Assembly: GCA_013822125.1 (NCBI GenBank)
Contig: PNJY01000002.1
Location: 1-64,000 of the forward strand
Direction: 5' to 3'
DNA from: Erythrobacter sp.
GTDB taxonomy: Bacteria > Pseudomonadota > Alphaproteobacteria > Sphingomonadales > Sphingomonadaceae
Length of the DNA: 64,000 nucleotides
The notes under the pieces: model-generated
What the model saw: only the letters and a program-made list of their open reading frames with translations
Databases searched by the model: none
What the model was told of the DNA's origin: nothing
Made by a program: the position numbers and the translations under genes
Shown here: positions 44,729 through 54,025 of the stretch, piece by piece
Layout of the letters: every line of letters begins with the position of its first letter
Numbering within the stretch: position 1 is the first letter of the stretch

Positions 44729-45523
44729 TTAGCCCAGCCCCGCCAGTGCGAGCACGCCTTCAATTCCCGTGCTACTGATCAGCGGCGACGGACCGAGGGT
44801 TTCGGGTGTCACGCCCAGCCTGTTGATCCATGCCGTTCGATAGCCGAACCAGGTCGCACCCACCGCATCCCACCCGCCGAAGGCCGCAAAGCCGATCTCT
44901 TCGCACGGAAGCCCATAGGCTTCGATGGCCATATTGTAGGCAGCAGGCGCAGGCTTGAACCGCTGGACGCGATCAGTGCTGAGCGGCGGGTCGAAAAAGC
45001 GCGCGATACCGGCGTGTCGCATATTGGCGAGCAGCATGGGTTCGCTCAGGTTCGAAAGGAACGCCAGCCTGACGCCGGCGCTTTTCAGCCGATCGAGCGC
45101 CGGTACAACGTCGCTCCACACCTCAAGACGCTGGTAGGCATCCAGCAAGTCGCGACGCACCTCCCCGGAAAGCGTCAGCCCAAGGCTTTGGGCCGCGTAT
45201 CGCAACGATACGTCGGCAAGCGTGGGAAAATCCTGATAATGCCCAGCCGCCGTTGCTAGCCAGCTGTAACCGAACAACTTGTTGCTCCATACAGCAGCAA
45301 GGGCCGCGCCCTTTTCGGGAAAGTGATGGACCGCAAGCGCGGTCACCGGACGGGGATCGAAGATCACAAAGCCATCGAAAGCGATGACCTTGATGCGGGG
45401 GGCGGTGGCCGCCCTCACTGGTATGGGAAGCGCGGCTGCGCCCATCGCCAGGGTCAATCCATGCACGAACGTTCGTCGTGAAAGAGCGCTGGCGGCGGCT
45501 GAAACGAGTTTGGAATCGATCAT
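44729..45523 (-). CDS. Tat-exported HAD-family hydrolase (haloacid dehalogenase type II-like)
   Basis: 264 residues. A Tat signal (SRRTFVHGLTLAMGAAALP) precedes the HAD domain. Nucleophile Asp 50 is in VIAFDGFVIFD, the Ser/Thr motif in LAFLSNLSE, and the conserved Lys in RFKPAPAAY, with acidic residues in FGGWDAVGA. Type II haloacid dehalogenases are normally cytoplasmic, so export is unusual. Substrate not determined by sequence. It stands alone just outside the island. Confidence 0.85.
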   Translation of the reverse strand: MIDSKLVSAAASALSRRTFVHGLTLAMGAAALPIPVRAATAPRIKVIAFDGFVIFDPRPVTALAVHHFPEKGAALAAVWSNKLFGYSWLATAAGHYQDFPTLADVSLRYAAQSLGLTLSGEVRRDLLDAYQRLEVWSDVVPALDRLKSAGVRLAFLSNLSEPMLLANMRHAGIARFFDPPLSTDRVQRFKPAPAAYNMAIEAYGLPCEEIGFAAFGGWDAVGATWFGYRTAWINRLGVTPETLGPSPLISSTGIEGVLALAGLG

Positions 45524-45754
45524 CGCAGAAAACTCTCACCTTCGATTGCGGCTCGACCCCCTAGAGGCGCGCCGTGGATCAGGAATTCGTCAACACCGCA
45601 GCCCGGATTGAGGCCGGGTGCGGCGTGGCGTTCTCAACGGGGCGCCATCCCGGCCCCCCCGTCCGGGTGCAACATCACGCGCCGATTCCTACATTCGAAT
45701 CCGCTCGATTGGCGATTCCTATGATTTTCGGGATCGACGGGAAAGCGACTCCTA

Positions 45755-45780
45755 TCGAAACCCTGCCGGCAGGGTTTCGA
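45755..45780. terminator. Perfect 26-bp palindrome after the anti-sigma gene
   Basis: The half-site tcgaaaccctgcc is followed directly by its reverse complement, giving a loop-free 26-bp dyad at 35 bases past the anti-sigma stop and about 230 bases upstream of the HAD gene start. There is no T run. It may end transcription as a cruciform-like hairpin or serve as an operator. The rest of 45524-45815 holds no gene. Confidence 0.4.
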
Positions 45781-45815
45781 CGGGTCATCGACAAACTGAT
45801 GGCGCAATCAAAAGG

Positions 45816-46601
45816 TCACGAGGAGGCCGCCTCGACGAAGAGCTGGTGGAAAGTCACTAGATCCGCCCCCTCAATGTCCGACACGGCCCAATATTCCAGA
45901 TCGCCCGCGACCCAATGCGTCAGGCTATAGCTGCGGTGGCGGAGCGTCGTCGGCACGGACGATAGCCTGCCGGTGGAGGGACGGATGAACAGGTTGATCG
46001 TGTGGAGCCGCCGCCGATAGACCAGCGCCGCAACCGGTCTATCGTCGATATAATCGAGCCGGCCGCCGACCAAGGGGAAGCCCTGCGGTGCGAGATCTAC
46101 TACCGGTGGCGAGAAATCGAGCCGGCCGTTGAACCAGGGTTTGACGACATGGCGGTCGGACGTGAGCACATCGGTCAAATGGCTCGCCTGCAGCGACCGG
46201 ATATGACCGGCGATCAGTTGATCGGTCAAATCGGGCTCGCTGAATTGTGGCGCGCCGAGCTGGGGCGCGCTGACCATCAGCGCCAGGCTGGCGGCGAGCG
46301 CTCCGACGGCGCCGCCGCCGAACCACGGCAAATAGCGCCGTGTCGCAGGCGGTTTCGGCGGGACCCGGCGCTCCTCGGACACCGCCACCTGCGCCTCGAT
46401 CCGCCAGCGTAGCGCTGCGGGCGCGGCGTCGTCGAGCATCGCCGACGCCATCGCCTCGCGCACGTCCGACAAGAATGCGATGTAAGCGCCACAGGTGGGG
46501 CAGGTACGGATATGTGCCTCGACTTCGGATGCGTTGAGACTGTCGAGTTCGCCATCGAACAGCGCGTTGAGCGCCGGTTCGCGTTCGGTGCAACTGGTCA
46601 T
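45816..46601 (-). CDS. Anti-sigma factor, membrane-anchored zinc-finger type
   Basis: 261 residues. The N-terminal zf-HC2 (ASD) domain has His-x3-Cys-x2-Cys in EVEAHIRTCPTCGAYI. One membrane helix (FGGGAVGALAASLALMVSA) is followed by a periplasmic domain (about 140 residues). This class binds the ECF sigma factor at the membrane and releases it on a signal. The ATG overlaps the sigma factor stop by 4 bases, so both are made together. Confidence 0.92.
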   Translation of the reverse strand: MTSCTEREPALNALFDGELDSLNASEVEAHIRTCPTCGAYIAFLSDVREAMASAMLDDAAPAALRWRIEAQVAVSEERRVPPKPPATRRYLPWFGGGAVGALAASLALMVSAPQLGAPQFSEPDLTDQLIAGHIRSLQASHLTDVLTSDRHVVKPWFNGRLDFSPPVVDLAPQGFPLVGGRLDYIDDRPVAALVYRRRLHTINLFIRPSTGRLSSVPTTLRHRSYSLTHWVAGDLEYWAVSDIEGADLVTFHQLFVEAASS

Positions 46602-47197
46602 CTGTTACCCTCCTTTCCGTCGCGCGACAGAAACAGCGTCGCCAGCATGACGCGCGCGCGCGCCAGTCTCGACATCACGGTGCCGATCGGTACGTCGGTG
46701 ATTGCGGCGATCTCTCGGTACGACAGCGAATCGAGTTCGCGCAGGATAATGGCTTCGCGAAAGGGCTCGGGCATCCCCGCGATTGCATCGCGAACCGACA
46801 GCATGTCGTGTTGGCGTTGCAGCTGGGTTTCTGGCGTATCCCCATCGACCAGCGTCGCCGCCAGGTCGGCCAGGTCGCCGCCACTCCCGCCCCGATGGGC
46901 TTTGCTCCAGTCGATGAAACAGTTGCGGACGATGGCGAATAACCATGCCTTTTCATTGCCGTGGCACGATGCATGGGCCTTCAGCGCCCGTAAAAACGCC
47001 TCCTGCACGATATCTTCGGCCATCGGCTGATTGCGCGTCAGATAGCGCGCGTAGCGATAGGCATCGTCGAGGTGCGGCAGCAGCTGGCGGCCGAAATGCC
47101 GCCGATCGGACGCCGCCGCAGCCGCCAAATCGCCGCCGCGCGTATCGCGTACGACACGCGGACGCGCATTCCAGCGATTTCGATGATCGTTCACCAT
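46598..47197 (-). CDS. ECF-type RNA polymerase sigma factor
   Basis: 199 residues from ATG 47197; the longer frame to 47287 runs into the cytochrome gene. Region 2 (LDDAYRYARYLTRNQPMAED, IVQEAFLRALKAH, KAWLFAIVRNCFIDW) and region 4 (MPEPFREAIILRELDSLSYR, EIAAITDVPIGTVMSRLARA) are complete. It is cotranscribed with the anti-sigma factor and follows cytochrome c and metallophosphoesterase genes, which may be its targets. Confidence 0.94.
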   Translation of the reverse strand: MVNDHRNRWNARPRVVRDTRGGDLAAAAASDRRHFGRQLLPHLDDAYRYARYLTRNQPMAEDIVQEAFLRALKAHASCHGNEKAWLFAIVRNCFIDWSKAHRGGSGGDLADLAATLVDGDTPETQLQRQHDMLSVRDAIAGMPEPFREAIILRELDSLSYREIAAITDVPIGTVMSRLARARVMLATLFLSRDGKEGNR

Positions 47198-47231
47198 GTC
47201 GGACCGGCCCAGGGAGTCATGGCATTGTGCG

Positions 47232-47651
47232 TCAGTGCTGCTGCGCCAGATAGGCGATGATGTCGGCCCGCTGCTTGGGGTTGGCAACCGAAAAATACAT
47301 TTTTGCCCCCGGCACCATCCTTTGCGGATTGGTCAGCCAACGGTCGAGGTTGGCCTGCGTCCACACGATCCCCGATTTCCGGATCGCCGCCGAATAAGCA
47401 TAGCCCGCCACGGCGCCCGCCTTGCGTCCGACGACCCCGCGATGCTTGGGGCCGATGTCATTCTCGTCGAGCGAATGGCAGCCCGAGCAGGTTTGGTACA
47501 GCGTTCGGCCAGTGACCGGATTGCCCGCCGGTGGCTTCGCGGCCGGCGTTGCCGCTGCGGCATGGCGCGACGTGGCGCCCCACACGCCGACCAGCGCGGC
47601 GGCGACCATGATGAAGGACGTGGTGGTGTTCATTGGGGAAAGATTTTTCAT
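47232..47651 (-). CDS. Class I cytochrome c
   Basis: 139 residues from ATG 47651 (a second ATG lies 6 codons on). Signal peptide, heme motif CSGCH in YQTCSGCHSLDENDIGPKH, and a likely axial Met in MVPGAKMYF. The GPKHRGVVGRKAG segment is typical of small periplasmic cytochromes c. It starts 4 bases after the metallophosphoesterase stop and belongs to the same operon. Confidence 0.93.
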   Translation of the reverse strand: MKNLSPMNTTTSFIMVAAALVGVWGATSRHAAAATPAAKPPAGNPVTGRTLYQTCSGCHSLDENDIGPKHRGVVGRKAGAVAGYAYSAAIRKSGIVWTQANLDRWLTNPQRMVPGAKMYFSVANPKQRADIIAYLAQQH

Positions 47652-47655
47652 GACA

Positions 47656-48621
47656 TCACTCCGCCAGCGTCCGGTCGATGATCGCGAGCGGCGACGCGGA
47701 TTGGCGAACCAGCATGTTCGAAATACCGATCGCCGACCGTAGCTCGGCGGGGGGAACGACCAAGGGTCCGGGACCGGGGCCGACGCCGGGGGCTGGCTGC
47801 GGATAGGCGGTCGACCGCGCCGTATGGAAAACCATCCGACCTTCGGTTTTCTGCTGGATCTGATGGACATGTCCGTTGAGCGCGGTCACCGACGCGAAGC
47901 GTTTGAGCAGCGCCAGCGCCTGGGCCCCGTCGGAAGTCCCCCATCCCCAGTCAGGAAACAGCGGCCAGAGCGGAAAATGCGACAGCAAAACGATGGGGGT
48001 CGATGCCGACAGCGATGCGACATCGTCCTTCAGCCACGCCAGCTGGTCAGCGCCCAGCGACCCCATGCCTCGGTCGGCGAGGTGAACGACGTTGACGAGC
48101 GCGATGAAATGCGCACCATTGGCATCGAAACTATACCAGCCGTCCCCTTTGGCGCCCTTGCCGAAACGGTCCAGAAATGCCCGCGGGTCGGTGCCGTCGA
48201 CGATGTCGTGCTCGCCGGGAACGAAATGGATCGGCAGGTTGAGCTCGCTCAGCAATTGTTCGGCAGTGTCGAACTGCTCGGGCGTTGCAAGATGGGTAAT
48301 GTCGCCCGTGTGGACGATGAAATCCGGCTGCACGACCAGCTGGCGCACCTTGTCGATCGTTTCCTTCAGCGTACCGACGACATCGGGATTAGCTTCCTTC
48401 TTGAAGCCGATATGGGTGTCGCTGATCTGCAGAAAGCTGAAAGGCTTGACCGGGAGCGCCTCGGTGGCTGCGCGTCCCGGCGTTGCCGCGAGCGCTTGGT
48501 CGAGAGTCAGCGAAGCATCGATGCCGCCGGCGAGCGCGAACAAAGTGCCCGTCCCCGCCCAGCCCATGCATTCCAGCATGCCGCGCCGGTCGATCGCCTT
48601 GTCCAAATGATGATGTGTCAT
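47656..48621 (-). CDS. Tat-exported calcineurin-like metallophosphoesterase
   Basis: 321 residues. An RR-containing N-terminus (DRRGMLECMGWAGTGTLFAL) looks like a Tat signal. Metal motifs are complete in order: DTH in LQISDTHIGF, GD in FIVHTGDITH, GEHD (in place of GNHD), His in LLSHFPLWPL and GHVH in TALNGHVHQ. First gene of an operon with cytochrome c, sigma and anti-sigma genes. The same gene set recurs in proteobacterial ECF loci (from memory); substrate unknown. Confidence 0.9.
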   Translation of the reverse strand: MTHHHLDKAIDRRGMLECMGWAGTGTLFALAGGIDASLTLDQALAATPGRAATEALPVKPFSFLQISDTHIGFKKEANPDVVGTLKETIDKVRQLVVQPDFIVHTGDITHLATPEQFDTAEQLLSELNLPIHFVPGEHDIVDGTDPRAFLDRFGKGAKGDGWYSFDANGAHFIALVNVVHLADRGMGSLGADQLAWLKDDVASLSASTPIVLLSHFPLWPLFPDWGWGTSDGAQALALLKRFASVTALNGHVHQIQQKTEGRMVFHTARSTAYPQPAPGVGPGPGPLVVPPAELRSAIGISNMLVRQSASPLAIIDRTLAE

Positions 48622-48837
48622 GTCCGTCCTTCCCTTGTGGGTTCGAAGGATAAGACCGAAACGGCGCGCGATTTATTCCCGCGCCTGCCTTTTTTCTTTG
48701 GCAACGCTGTCTTGTCGATGAGGCACCTGCACTTGCAATTGCGACCCGATGAGCTGGGACGCTGCCTTGAAAGCCGTCCGTTTTGCAAAAGAGCCGGACC
48801 GGACAATCAAGGCAACGTCCTCCATCGGATTCGGGAG

Positions 48838-49824
48838 TTAGCGCCCAGCGAAGCTGGCCTTGATCTCCTTGCCAATCGCAAGGGCATTCTCATCGAGGAC
48901 GAAGTGGCCGGCATCGAGCCAGACGAGGCGTGCGCCGGGCAGATCGCGCTTATAGGCTTCGGCGCCGGGCGCGATGAAGATCGGATCGTTCTTGCCCCAC
49001 AGGATCAACGTCTTTGGCTGGTACTTGCGGAACAGTGCGTGCCACTTGTCATAGGACGCGACGTTCGATCGATAGTCTTCGAACAGATCGAGTTGGATCG
49101 CGTCGTTTCCGGGCCTGTCTAGCAGCGACTGGTCGATCGCCCAGTTATCGGGGTTGATCGCTTCGGGATTTTTGGCGCCGTAACTATATTGGAACTTCGT
49201 GCTTTCGAGCGAAATCAGCCCGCGCGCCGTCGCTTCGGACGCCGCATCGCGATGCTGTCCGATCGGAAGCAACGCCTGCTTGACCGGTTCACCAACGCCG
49301 TCGAGATAGGCGTTCGCATTCTGAATGACGAAACCTTTCACTTGGTCGGGACGCTGGGCAAAGATGCGAAATCCGACGGGGCCGCCGTAGTCCTGCATAT
49401 AGAGCACATAGGATTTCAACCCGAGATGGTCGATCAGGCCCGCGACATGCGCGGTCAGATTGTCGAAGCTATAGTCGAAATCCGTTGCCGGCGGGGCGTC
49501 CGACTGGCCGAAGCCGACATAGTCGGGGGCGATCACGTGGAATTTGTCGGCGAGTTCGGGAATCAGATCGCGGTACATCTGGCTGCTGCTCGGGAAGCCG
49601 TGGAGCAGCAAAATCACCGGCGCTTTGGGGTCGCCCGCTTCGCGATAAAAGATCTTGCGGCCGTTAACGGAGGCATAGTGATAGGTTGTTGCATGGGCAT
49701 TTTGGGGCATTGTCGCGGCCTTTTCCGGTTGACCGGCTGACGCGACGAAGGGGATGCAGGCAAGCGATGCGGCGATCGCCAAAGTGAGTGGTCGCAGCGC
49801 GGGCCGAAGTGAGTAAGAGGGCAT
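48838..49824 (-). CDS. Secreted alpha/beta-hydrolase (epoxide hydrolase-like)
   Basis: 328 residues with a signal peptide (LTLAIAASLACIPFVASA). The oxyanion HGFPSS is at 75-80, the nucleophile Asp 145 in MQDYGGPVGF, acid Asp 280 in GKNDPIF and His 307 in DAGHFVLDE. An Asp nucleophile points to epoxide hydrolase or haloalkane dehalogenase types; the residue after it is Tyr where dehalogenases have Trp, so dehalogenase activity is doubtful. Divergent from the CGNR regulator, which probably controls it. 48622-48837 is non-coding. Confidence 0.88.
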   Translation of the reverse strand: MPSYSLRPALRPLTLAIAASLACIPFVASAGQPEKAATMPQNAHATTYHYASVNGRKIFYREAGDPKAPVILLLHGFPSSSQMYRDLIPELADKFHVIAPDYVGFGQSDAPPATDFDYSFDNLTAHVAGLIDHLGLKSYVLYMQDYGGPVGFRIFAQRPDQVKGFVIQNANAYLDGVGEPVKQALLPIGQHRDAASEATARGLISLESTKFQYSYGAKNPEAINPDNWAIDQSLLDRPGNDAIQLDLFEDYRSNVASYDKWHALFRKYQPKTLILWGKNDPIFIAPGAEAYKRDLPGARLVWLDAGHFVLDENALAIGKEIKASFAGR

Positions 49825-49931
49825 GGAAATTCCTTGTAACTAATGAAACGGAGTTTTATAGGTGTCACAGTCTTTGACACGAGTCAACAACCAATTTACA
49901 GGTTACGCAGGCACTTGAAGAGGAGCAGCAA

Positions 49932-50546
49932 ATGGCGGTGGCGGCAGGCGAGCCAAACGCTGGGAATCACGGTGATTCTAGCGAGGGAATGCCGTTTCTC
50001 GGCGGCAGCTTGTGGATCGATTTTCTCAATACCCGACCGGTTTCCAAGGGGGTGCAGCTGGACTTTCTCGCTAATGAGCAGGCGTTAGAGAGTTGGACAG
50101 TAGCTGCGGGGCTTTCGCATGGAAAGCCGACGCTGGCCGGTGAACTCGATACCCTGCATATGTTGCGTGAACGGCTGGTCATGGCGTTTGAACAAATGTC
50201 GCGCGGCGCATGCCTGTCGGGTGATGTGCTGGAAGTCGTGAACGCCCTGCTGGAGCGATTCTCGATCCGGATGCGGGTTTCGAACCTGAACGGGACGCCT
50301 GTCGTCGAAAGCGAAGAGATCATCGACGGGCCTGTGCTGGCGGTCCGGATCGCAGCGGATTTTGCGCGGTTCGCCCAGCAGTACGAAGCCGCGCGCCTCA
50401 AGCATTGCGAGAGTCCCGACTGCACCATGGTATTCTACGATCGCGGAAAGAGCGTCAGGAGACGATGGTGCTCGGCCACCGTTTGCGGGAACCGACACAA
50501 GGTCGCCAGCTACCGCGTGCGAAAAACGAGACAGCAAATACCGTGA
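49932..50546 (+). CDS. CGNR zinc-finger transcriptional regulator
   Basis: 204 residues from ATG 49932 with AGGAG 7 bases upstream. The N-terminal ABATE domain (GGSLWIDFLNTRPV) is followed by a C-terminal CGNR zinc finger (CESPDCTMVFYD, then WCSATVCGNRHKVASYR). These proteins are stress-responsive repressors or activators. Divergent to the alpha/beta-hydrolase with about 107 bases between them. Confidence 0.92.
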   Translation: MAVAAGEPNAGNHGDSSEGMPFLGGSLWIDFLNTRPVSKGVQLDFLANEQALESWTVAAGLSHGKPTLAGELDTLHMLRERLVMAFEQMSRGACLSGDVLEVVNALLERFSIRMRVSNLNGTPVVESEEIIDGPVLAVRIAADFARFAQQYEAARLKHCESPDCTMVFYDRGKSVRRRWCSATVCGNRHKVASYRVRKTRQQIP

Positions 50547-51153
50547 CAGCGCACTCAATTGTCATCATGTGTGCTCCTCGCGCGCTCGTCCAAGGCTAGG
50601 TGCGGCTGGGCCGCAGGCGAGGCATCTCCGCGTCTCCGCACCCCGATTGGAAACCCCTCTCCCACTTCCCGTCCGCAAGGGGAGAGTGCCCATTCGCCAA
50701 GCTCGGGACCTGGCCTGTGTCTCTGTGAAAGAAGGAATTCCTGCCTGCCGCGCGGGCTAGTCGGCCCCGCCCGGTTTTCCTACCCGGCGGCGGCGCGCTA
50801 TCAGTGCGCCATGAAACCGCCATCCCTGCCCCGCCCCGGCCCCTCGCTGCACCGTCATGCGGGCGCGTCGTTGTGCGGGCGGAAATTCTTTCTCATAACC
50901 GTGTTCCAGGTGTTCCAGGTTGCGCTGCGCGCAACGAACCGGGCGGTCCTCACCCTGCCCCGCGCCGCCTGCCTTCGCCGGGCTACCAGTGGATGCTTGG
51001 TCGTCGTCTCCACCAACAACATCGCCGTCTCCATCTTTCCGAAAACCCAGACGGCGGTGCATCACCGGGGAATGAAGGGGCAAATTTGCATGCCTCGACA
51101 GAATCGCGTCTCAAATCTTGCGCCAATCGCTGGCAGAGAATCAGACTTCGGAA
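50547..51153. other. Non-coding stretch between the CGNR regulator and the polysaccharide locus
   Basis: About 600 bases. Open frames here do not resemble proteins. A short tandem gttccag/gttccag pair is at about 50902-50920 followed by a small symmetric motif (ttgcgctgcgcgcaa). I see no gene, repeat family or RNA I can name. Confidence 0.4.
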
Positions 51154-52338
51154 TCAAATGCGACTGCGGTGCTCAAGAATCTCCAGAAAGACATCCACCG
51201 TTTTGAAATGGCCGGACCAGTCTGGTGCACTAAAAGCCGCAAGGCGCTGCATCTGCGCAGCACGAAGCGGACTGTTCGGCGCTGCATAGGCCATGATGCT
51301 TTTGGCCCAACCCTCCACATCGTCGGGCGGTAGCAGGTCGGGCACGCCTTGGCCGATCTCGCGAAACACGTCGAGATCACTGGCGATCACCGGTACGCCG
51401 GCAGCCAACGCCTCGACCAGCGGTAAGCCGTAGCCTTCGGTAAAACTGGGGAAGAGCAGGGCGCGCGCTCCGGCGAGGTGGCGGGCGATGTCCTCGTCGT
51501 CCAGCGCGCCGGCTTCCACCACGCGGCTGCCGAAGCCGCCATGCGTCAGTCGCGCCAGGACATCTTCACAGGCCCAGCCGCGCTGGCCGATGATTACCAA
51601 CTTCGGCGCGGCCTCGCCATGCTGCGCCACCAGCCCTTCCCACACGTCCAAAAGCAGCATGTGGTTCTTACGACCCTCGATCGTGCCAAGGATCACGAAT
51701 TCATCAGTGGGCACCGGCCGCAGGACCGCAGGCATAGCTAAATGCGGCGTGCCCGGCCACACCGGCAAGGATGACGGCACCGCCAGGCCGATGCTCGCGG
51801 CATAAGCGTTCAGCCGGTCCAGCGTGTCTTGGCTATTGCCGATCACGCCATGGGCAATGCGCAGCAGCGTCTGCATCCTAACTTCATGCCGCGCCATCTC
51901 GCCCTCACGGCAGAACTGCGGGTGAGTGATCGGAATGATGTCGTGCACCATCAGCACTGGCTTAATGTCAGCCGCGCGCACCCAATCGGCAAGGTGGGGC
52001 AGGTTGAGTCCCGTATGCCCCGCATTCAACCACAACCGACCACGGCCAGGATGTGGGCGTACCAGATGCACGAAATTGCACGCTGCCCAGGTAACAAGGC
52101 GCCGACGGAACAGCGCGCGCGGACATTCTTCGTCGAGCAGATGGAACAACGCGGTGGAGGCCGCATTCGGCAGGATATGCCAGCCGCGCTTGTGGAACAG
52201 CGCCGCCTGCGACAGCGGCCCATAATGTTTGTTCCATTCGAGGCAGATGCGATCGATCCCCGTCGGCCGCACCCCTGCCCAACGCCGCCACACCATGCGC
52301 GACACATCGAGCAGATAGCGGGCACTGTTATCCGGCAT
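51154..52338 (-). CDS. Glycosyltransferase family 4 protein
   Basis: 394 residues from ATG 52338 (MPDNSARYLLDVSRM). The GT-B fold C-terminus shows the GT4 pattern GTIEGRKNHMLLLDVWEGL, ARALLFPSFTEGYGLPLVEA (Ex7E) and GVPVIASDL. The N-terminal GVRPTGIDRICLEW is typical of sphingomonad GT4 enzymes in polysaccharide clusters. Divergent from the next glycosyltransferase, with which it shares a short promoter region. Confidence 0.9.
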   Translation of the reverse strand: MPDNSARYLLDVSRMVWRRWAGVRPTGIDRICLEWNKHYGPLSQAALFHKRGWHILPNAASTALFHLLDEECPRALFRRRLVTWAACNFVHLVRPHPGRGRLWLNAGHTGLNLPHLADWVRAADIKPVLMVHDIIPITHPQFCREGEMARHEVRMQTLLRIAHGVIGNSQDTLDRLNAYAASIGLAVPSSLPVWPGTPHLAMPAVLRPVPTDEFVILGTIEGRKNHMLLLDVWEGLVAQHGEAAPKLVIIGQRGWACEDVLARLTHGGFGSRVVEAGALDDEDIARHLAGARALLFPSFTEGYGLPLVEALAAGVPVIASDLDVFREIGQGVPDLLPPDDVEGWAKSIMAYAAPNSPLRAAQMQRLAAFSAPDWSGHFKTVDVFLEILEHRSRI

Positions 52339-52512
52339 GGGCCTGCTGCCGGTCAGTATTGTACACCATATCAGCGCTGTGGCCGATTGATGCGGCTGAA
52401 TCAACCATGGTGGATTGGCGCCACGTGCCTCTTGGCCTCGCGGGCGTACCTGCTATCCATCCGGGATCAGGCCTTCGCCGCAAAACGGCAACGGAAAGAC
52501 AGGATCAATAAC

Positions 52513-53400
52513 GTGCATCCGCCCAAGCGTGTTTCCGTCTCGTTCATCGTCGATCAGGATCCGGTGTTTGCCTACACGGGATGGTACCTGATCCATTCGC
52601 TGCTCAAACACACGCCGCTCAAGCCGACGGACATTCATGTCCAATGCCCTGCCGAGGTCGCCGAGCGCACCATAGCACGCTTTGCTGCCCTGGGCTGCCA
52701 AACCCATCGCCTCGCCCGCTTTGGCGATGGACGTTATTGCAACAAGCTGGCGCAATGGGAAAATTTGCACCGTCTTGGTCTTGATCATGTCGTCTTCCTG
52801 GATACCGACATGATCTGCGTTGCCGATTTCACCCATTTCCTGTCGGCCGACATGATTGGCGGCAAGGTAGTGGATCTTGCCAATCCGCCATTGCCGCTGC
52901 TGGATGCGCTGTTCATGAGGGCCGGGTTTGCCGACCGGCCCGAACTGGTCGGCGTGGAAGCTTCGGCCGACAGGACCTATCGGGGCAATTGCAACGGCGG
53001 CCTCTATTCCGTGCCGACCCGTTTTGCCGATGCCCTCTTCGCGGCCTGGCGCCGTCGGGCGGAGCAACTGCTGGCTGACATCGAGCCGTTGCGGGCGGTT
53101 GGCAAGGAAAACCATGTCGACCAGATCGCGTTCTGCATGGCTCTGCACGAAACCGGCCTGCCATTTGTTGAACTGCCGTCAAACGTGAATTATTATATGC
53201 ATTTCCCCGGCCCCCATGCCCAATTTGACGGCGCCCGTCCGCTTGCGCTGATCCACTATCACAACAACTCGCTGAACGTTCTTGGAGCGCTTGAGGCCGC
53301 TGGCGCGGTCGAGGCCCATGAGCAGGCCGCCGTCGCAGAGGCCAACAGGCTGATCCGCGACCGTTTCGATTCCCAGCTATTTCGGGATTTTCGCTGCTAA
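52513..53400 (+). CDS. GT-A type glycosyltransferase (GT8-like)
   Basis: 295 residues from a GTG at 52513; upstream frame is antisense to the GT4 gene. A DxD motif is in HVVFLDTDMICVADF, and a second conserved block is NCNGGLYSVPTRFADAL. The arrangement suggests a retaining GT-A enzyme like glycogenin or LgtC. No signal peptide, so cytoplasmic. Followed by a methyltransferase remnant. Confidence 0.78.
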   Translation: MHPPKRVSVSFIVDQDPVFAYTGWYLIHSLLKHTPLKPTDIHVQCPAEVAERTIARFAALGCQTHRLARFGDGRYCNKLAQWENLHRLGLDHVVFLDTDMICVADFTHFLSADMIGGKVVDLANPPLPLLDALFMRAGFADRPELVGVEASADRTYRGNCNGGLYSVPTRFADALFAAWRRRAEQLLADIEPLRAVGKENHVDQIAFCMALHETGLPFVELPSNVNYYMHFPGPHAQFDGARPLALIHYHNNSLNVLGALEAAGAVEAHEQAAVAEANRLIRDRFDSQLFRDFRC

Positions 53401-53442
53401 TGCCTCCCCGAGCGGGGCGCAGGCGCCGGATCGCGGGGAGAG

Positions 53443-53872
53443 AACCTGTCCTACAGGCGAGACCTGCTGCAAACCGGGGGCATTAAGGTGGCGACATCGG
53501 TGCTGGATATCGGTTGCAGTGACCTGGAGGTGGTTGGTGCGTTGCACCTCCGCAACTTTGTGGGGTTGAATCAATCCCCGCAGTGCCTTGCGGCGGCGCG
53601 GGCGAAGCGCCGGATTGGACTTTTCTCCTGGCGCTGACAGAACAAGTCTAACCGGCCGATATCGGACCCTTGGGGATTTCATCGCGAGAAGCACAGCGTG
53701 TTGTCGCGTGACCTCGCGATATGATCATGCGGGCGATCATGTCGCAGCCAGTCACATGCTCTATTTTTACGAGCCGTTGCGGCGCAGCCTGGAAGCCACG
53801 GGCCGTTTTGCTGCGATCCGACAGATCGGCTCACATTCCGATGTCGTCGTCTATCGCTGTGATGTTGATTGA
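53443..53872 (+). pseudogene. Decayed class I SAM-dependent methyltransferase
   Basis: One frame (53443-53637) encodes YRRDLLQTGGIKV, then the SAM-binding motif VLDIGCSDLEVVGAL and GLNQSPQCLAAARAK before a stop. A different frame (to 53872) encodes the matching C-terminus, RYDHAGDHVAASHMLYFYEP and HSDVVVYRCDVD. The two parts are out of frame and the central region is missing, so the gene is broken by a frameshift plus deletion. It lies between two polysaccharide genes and probably once methylated a sugar. Confidence 0.7.
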
Positions 53873-54025
53873 ACCGCTGCCGCCGATTGGCGCGCCCGTC
53901 GGTCCGGAGGTTGCAGATCGGAAATTCAACCGCTTGACTATTGCAGCGGCCCTAATGTCGCAATTAGACCTTGGGCGCGCTGATTCCCTCTGGCGCTGCT
54001 GCGGATGGGCGGGCATAGGGGCGCG

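Noticed and set aside
44729..49824. A haloalkane-to-haloacid degradation pathway from the alpha/beta-hydrolase and the HAD protein
   Set aside because: The hydrolase has Tyr after the nucleophile where haloalkane dehalogenases have Trp, both proteins carry export signals, and a different operon lies between them.
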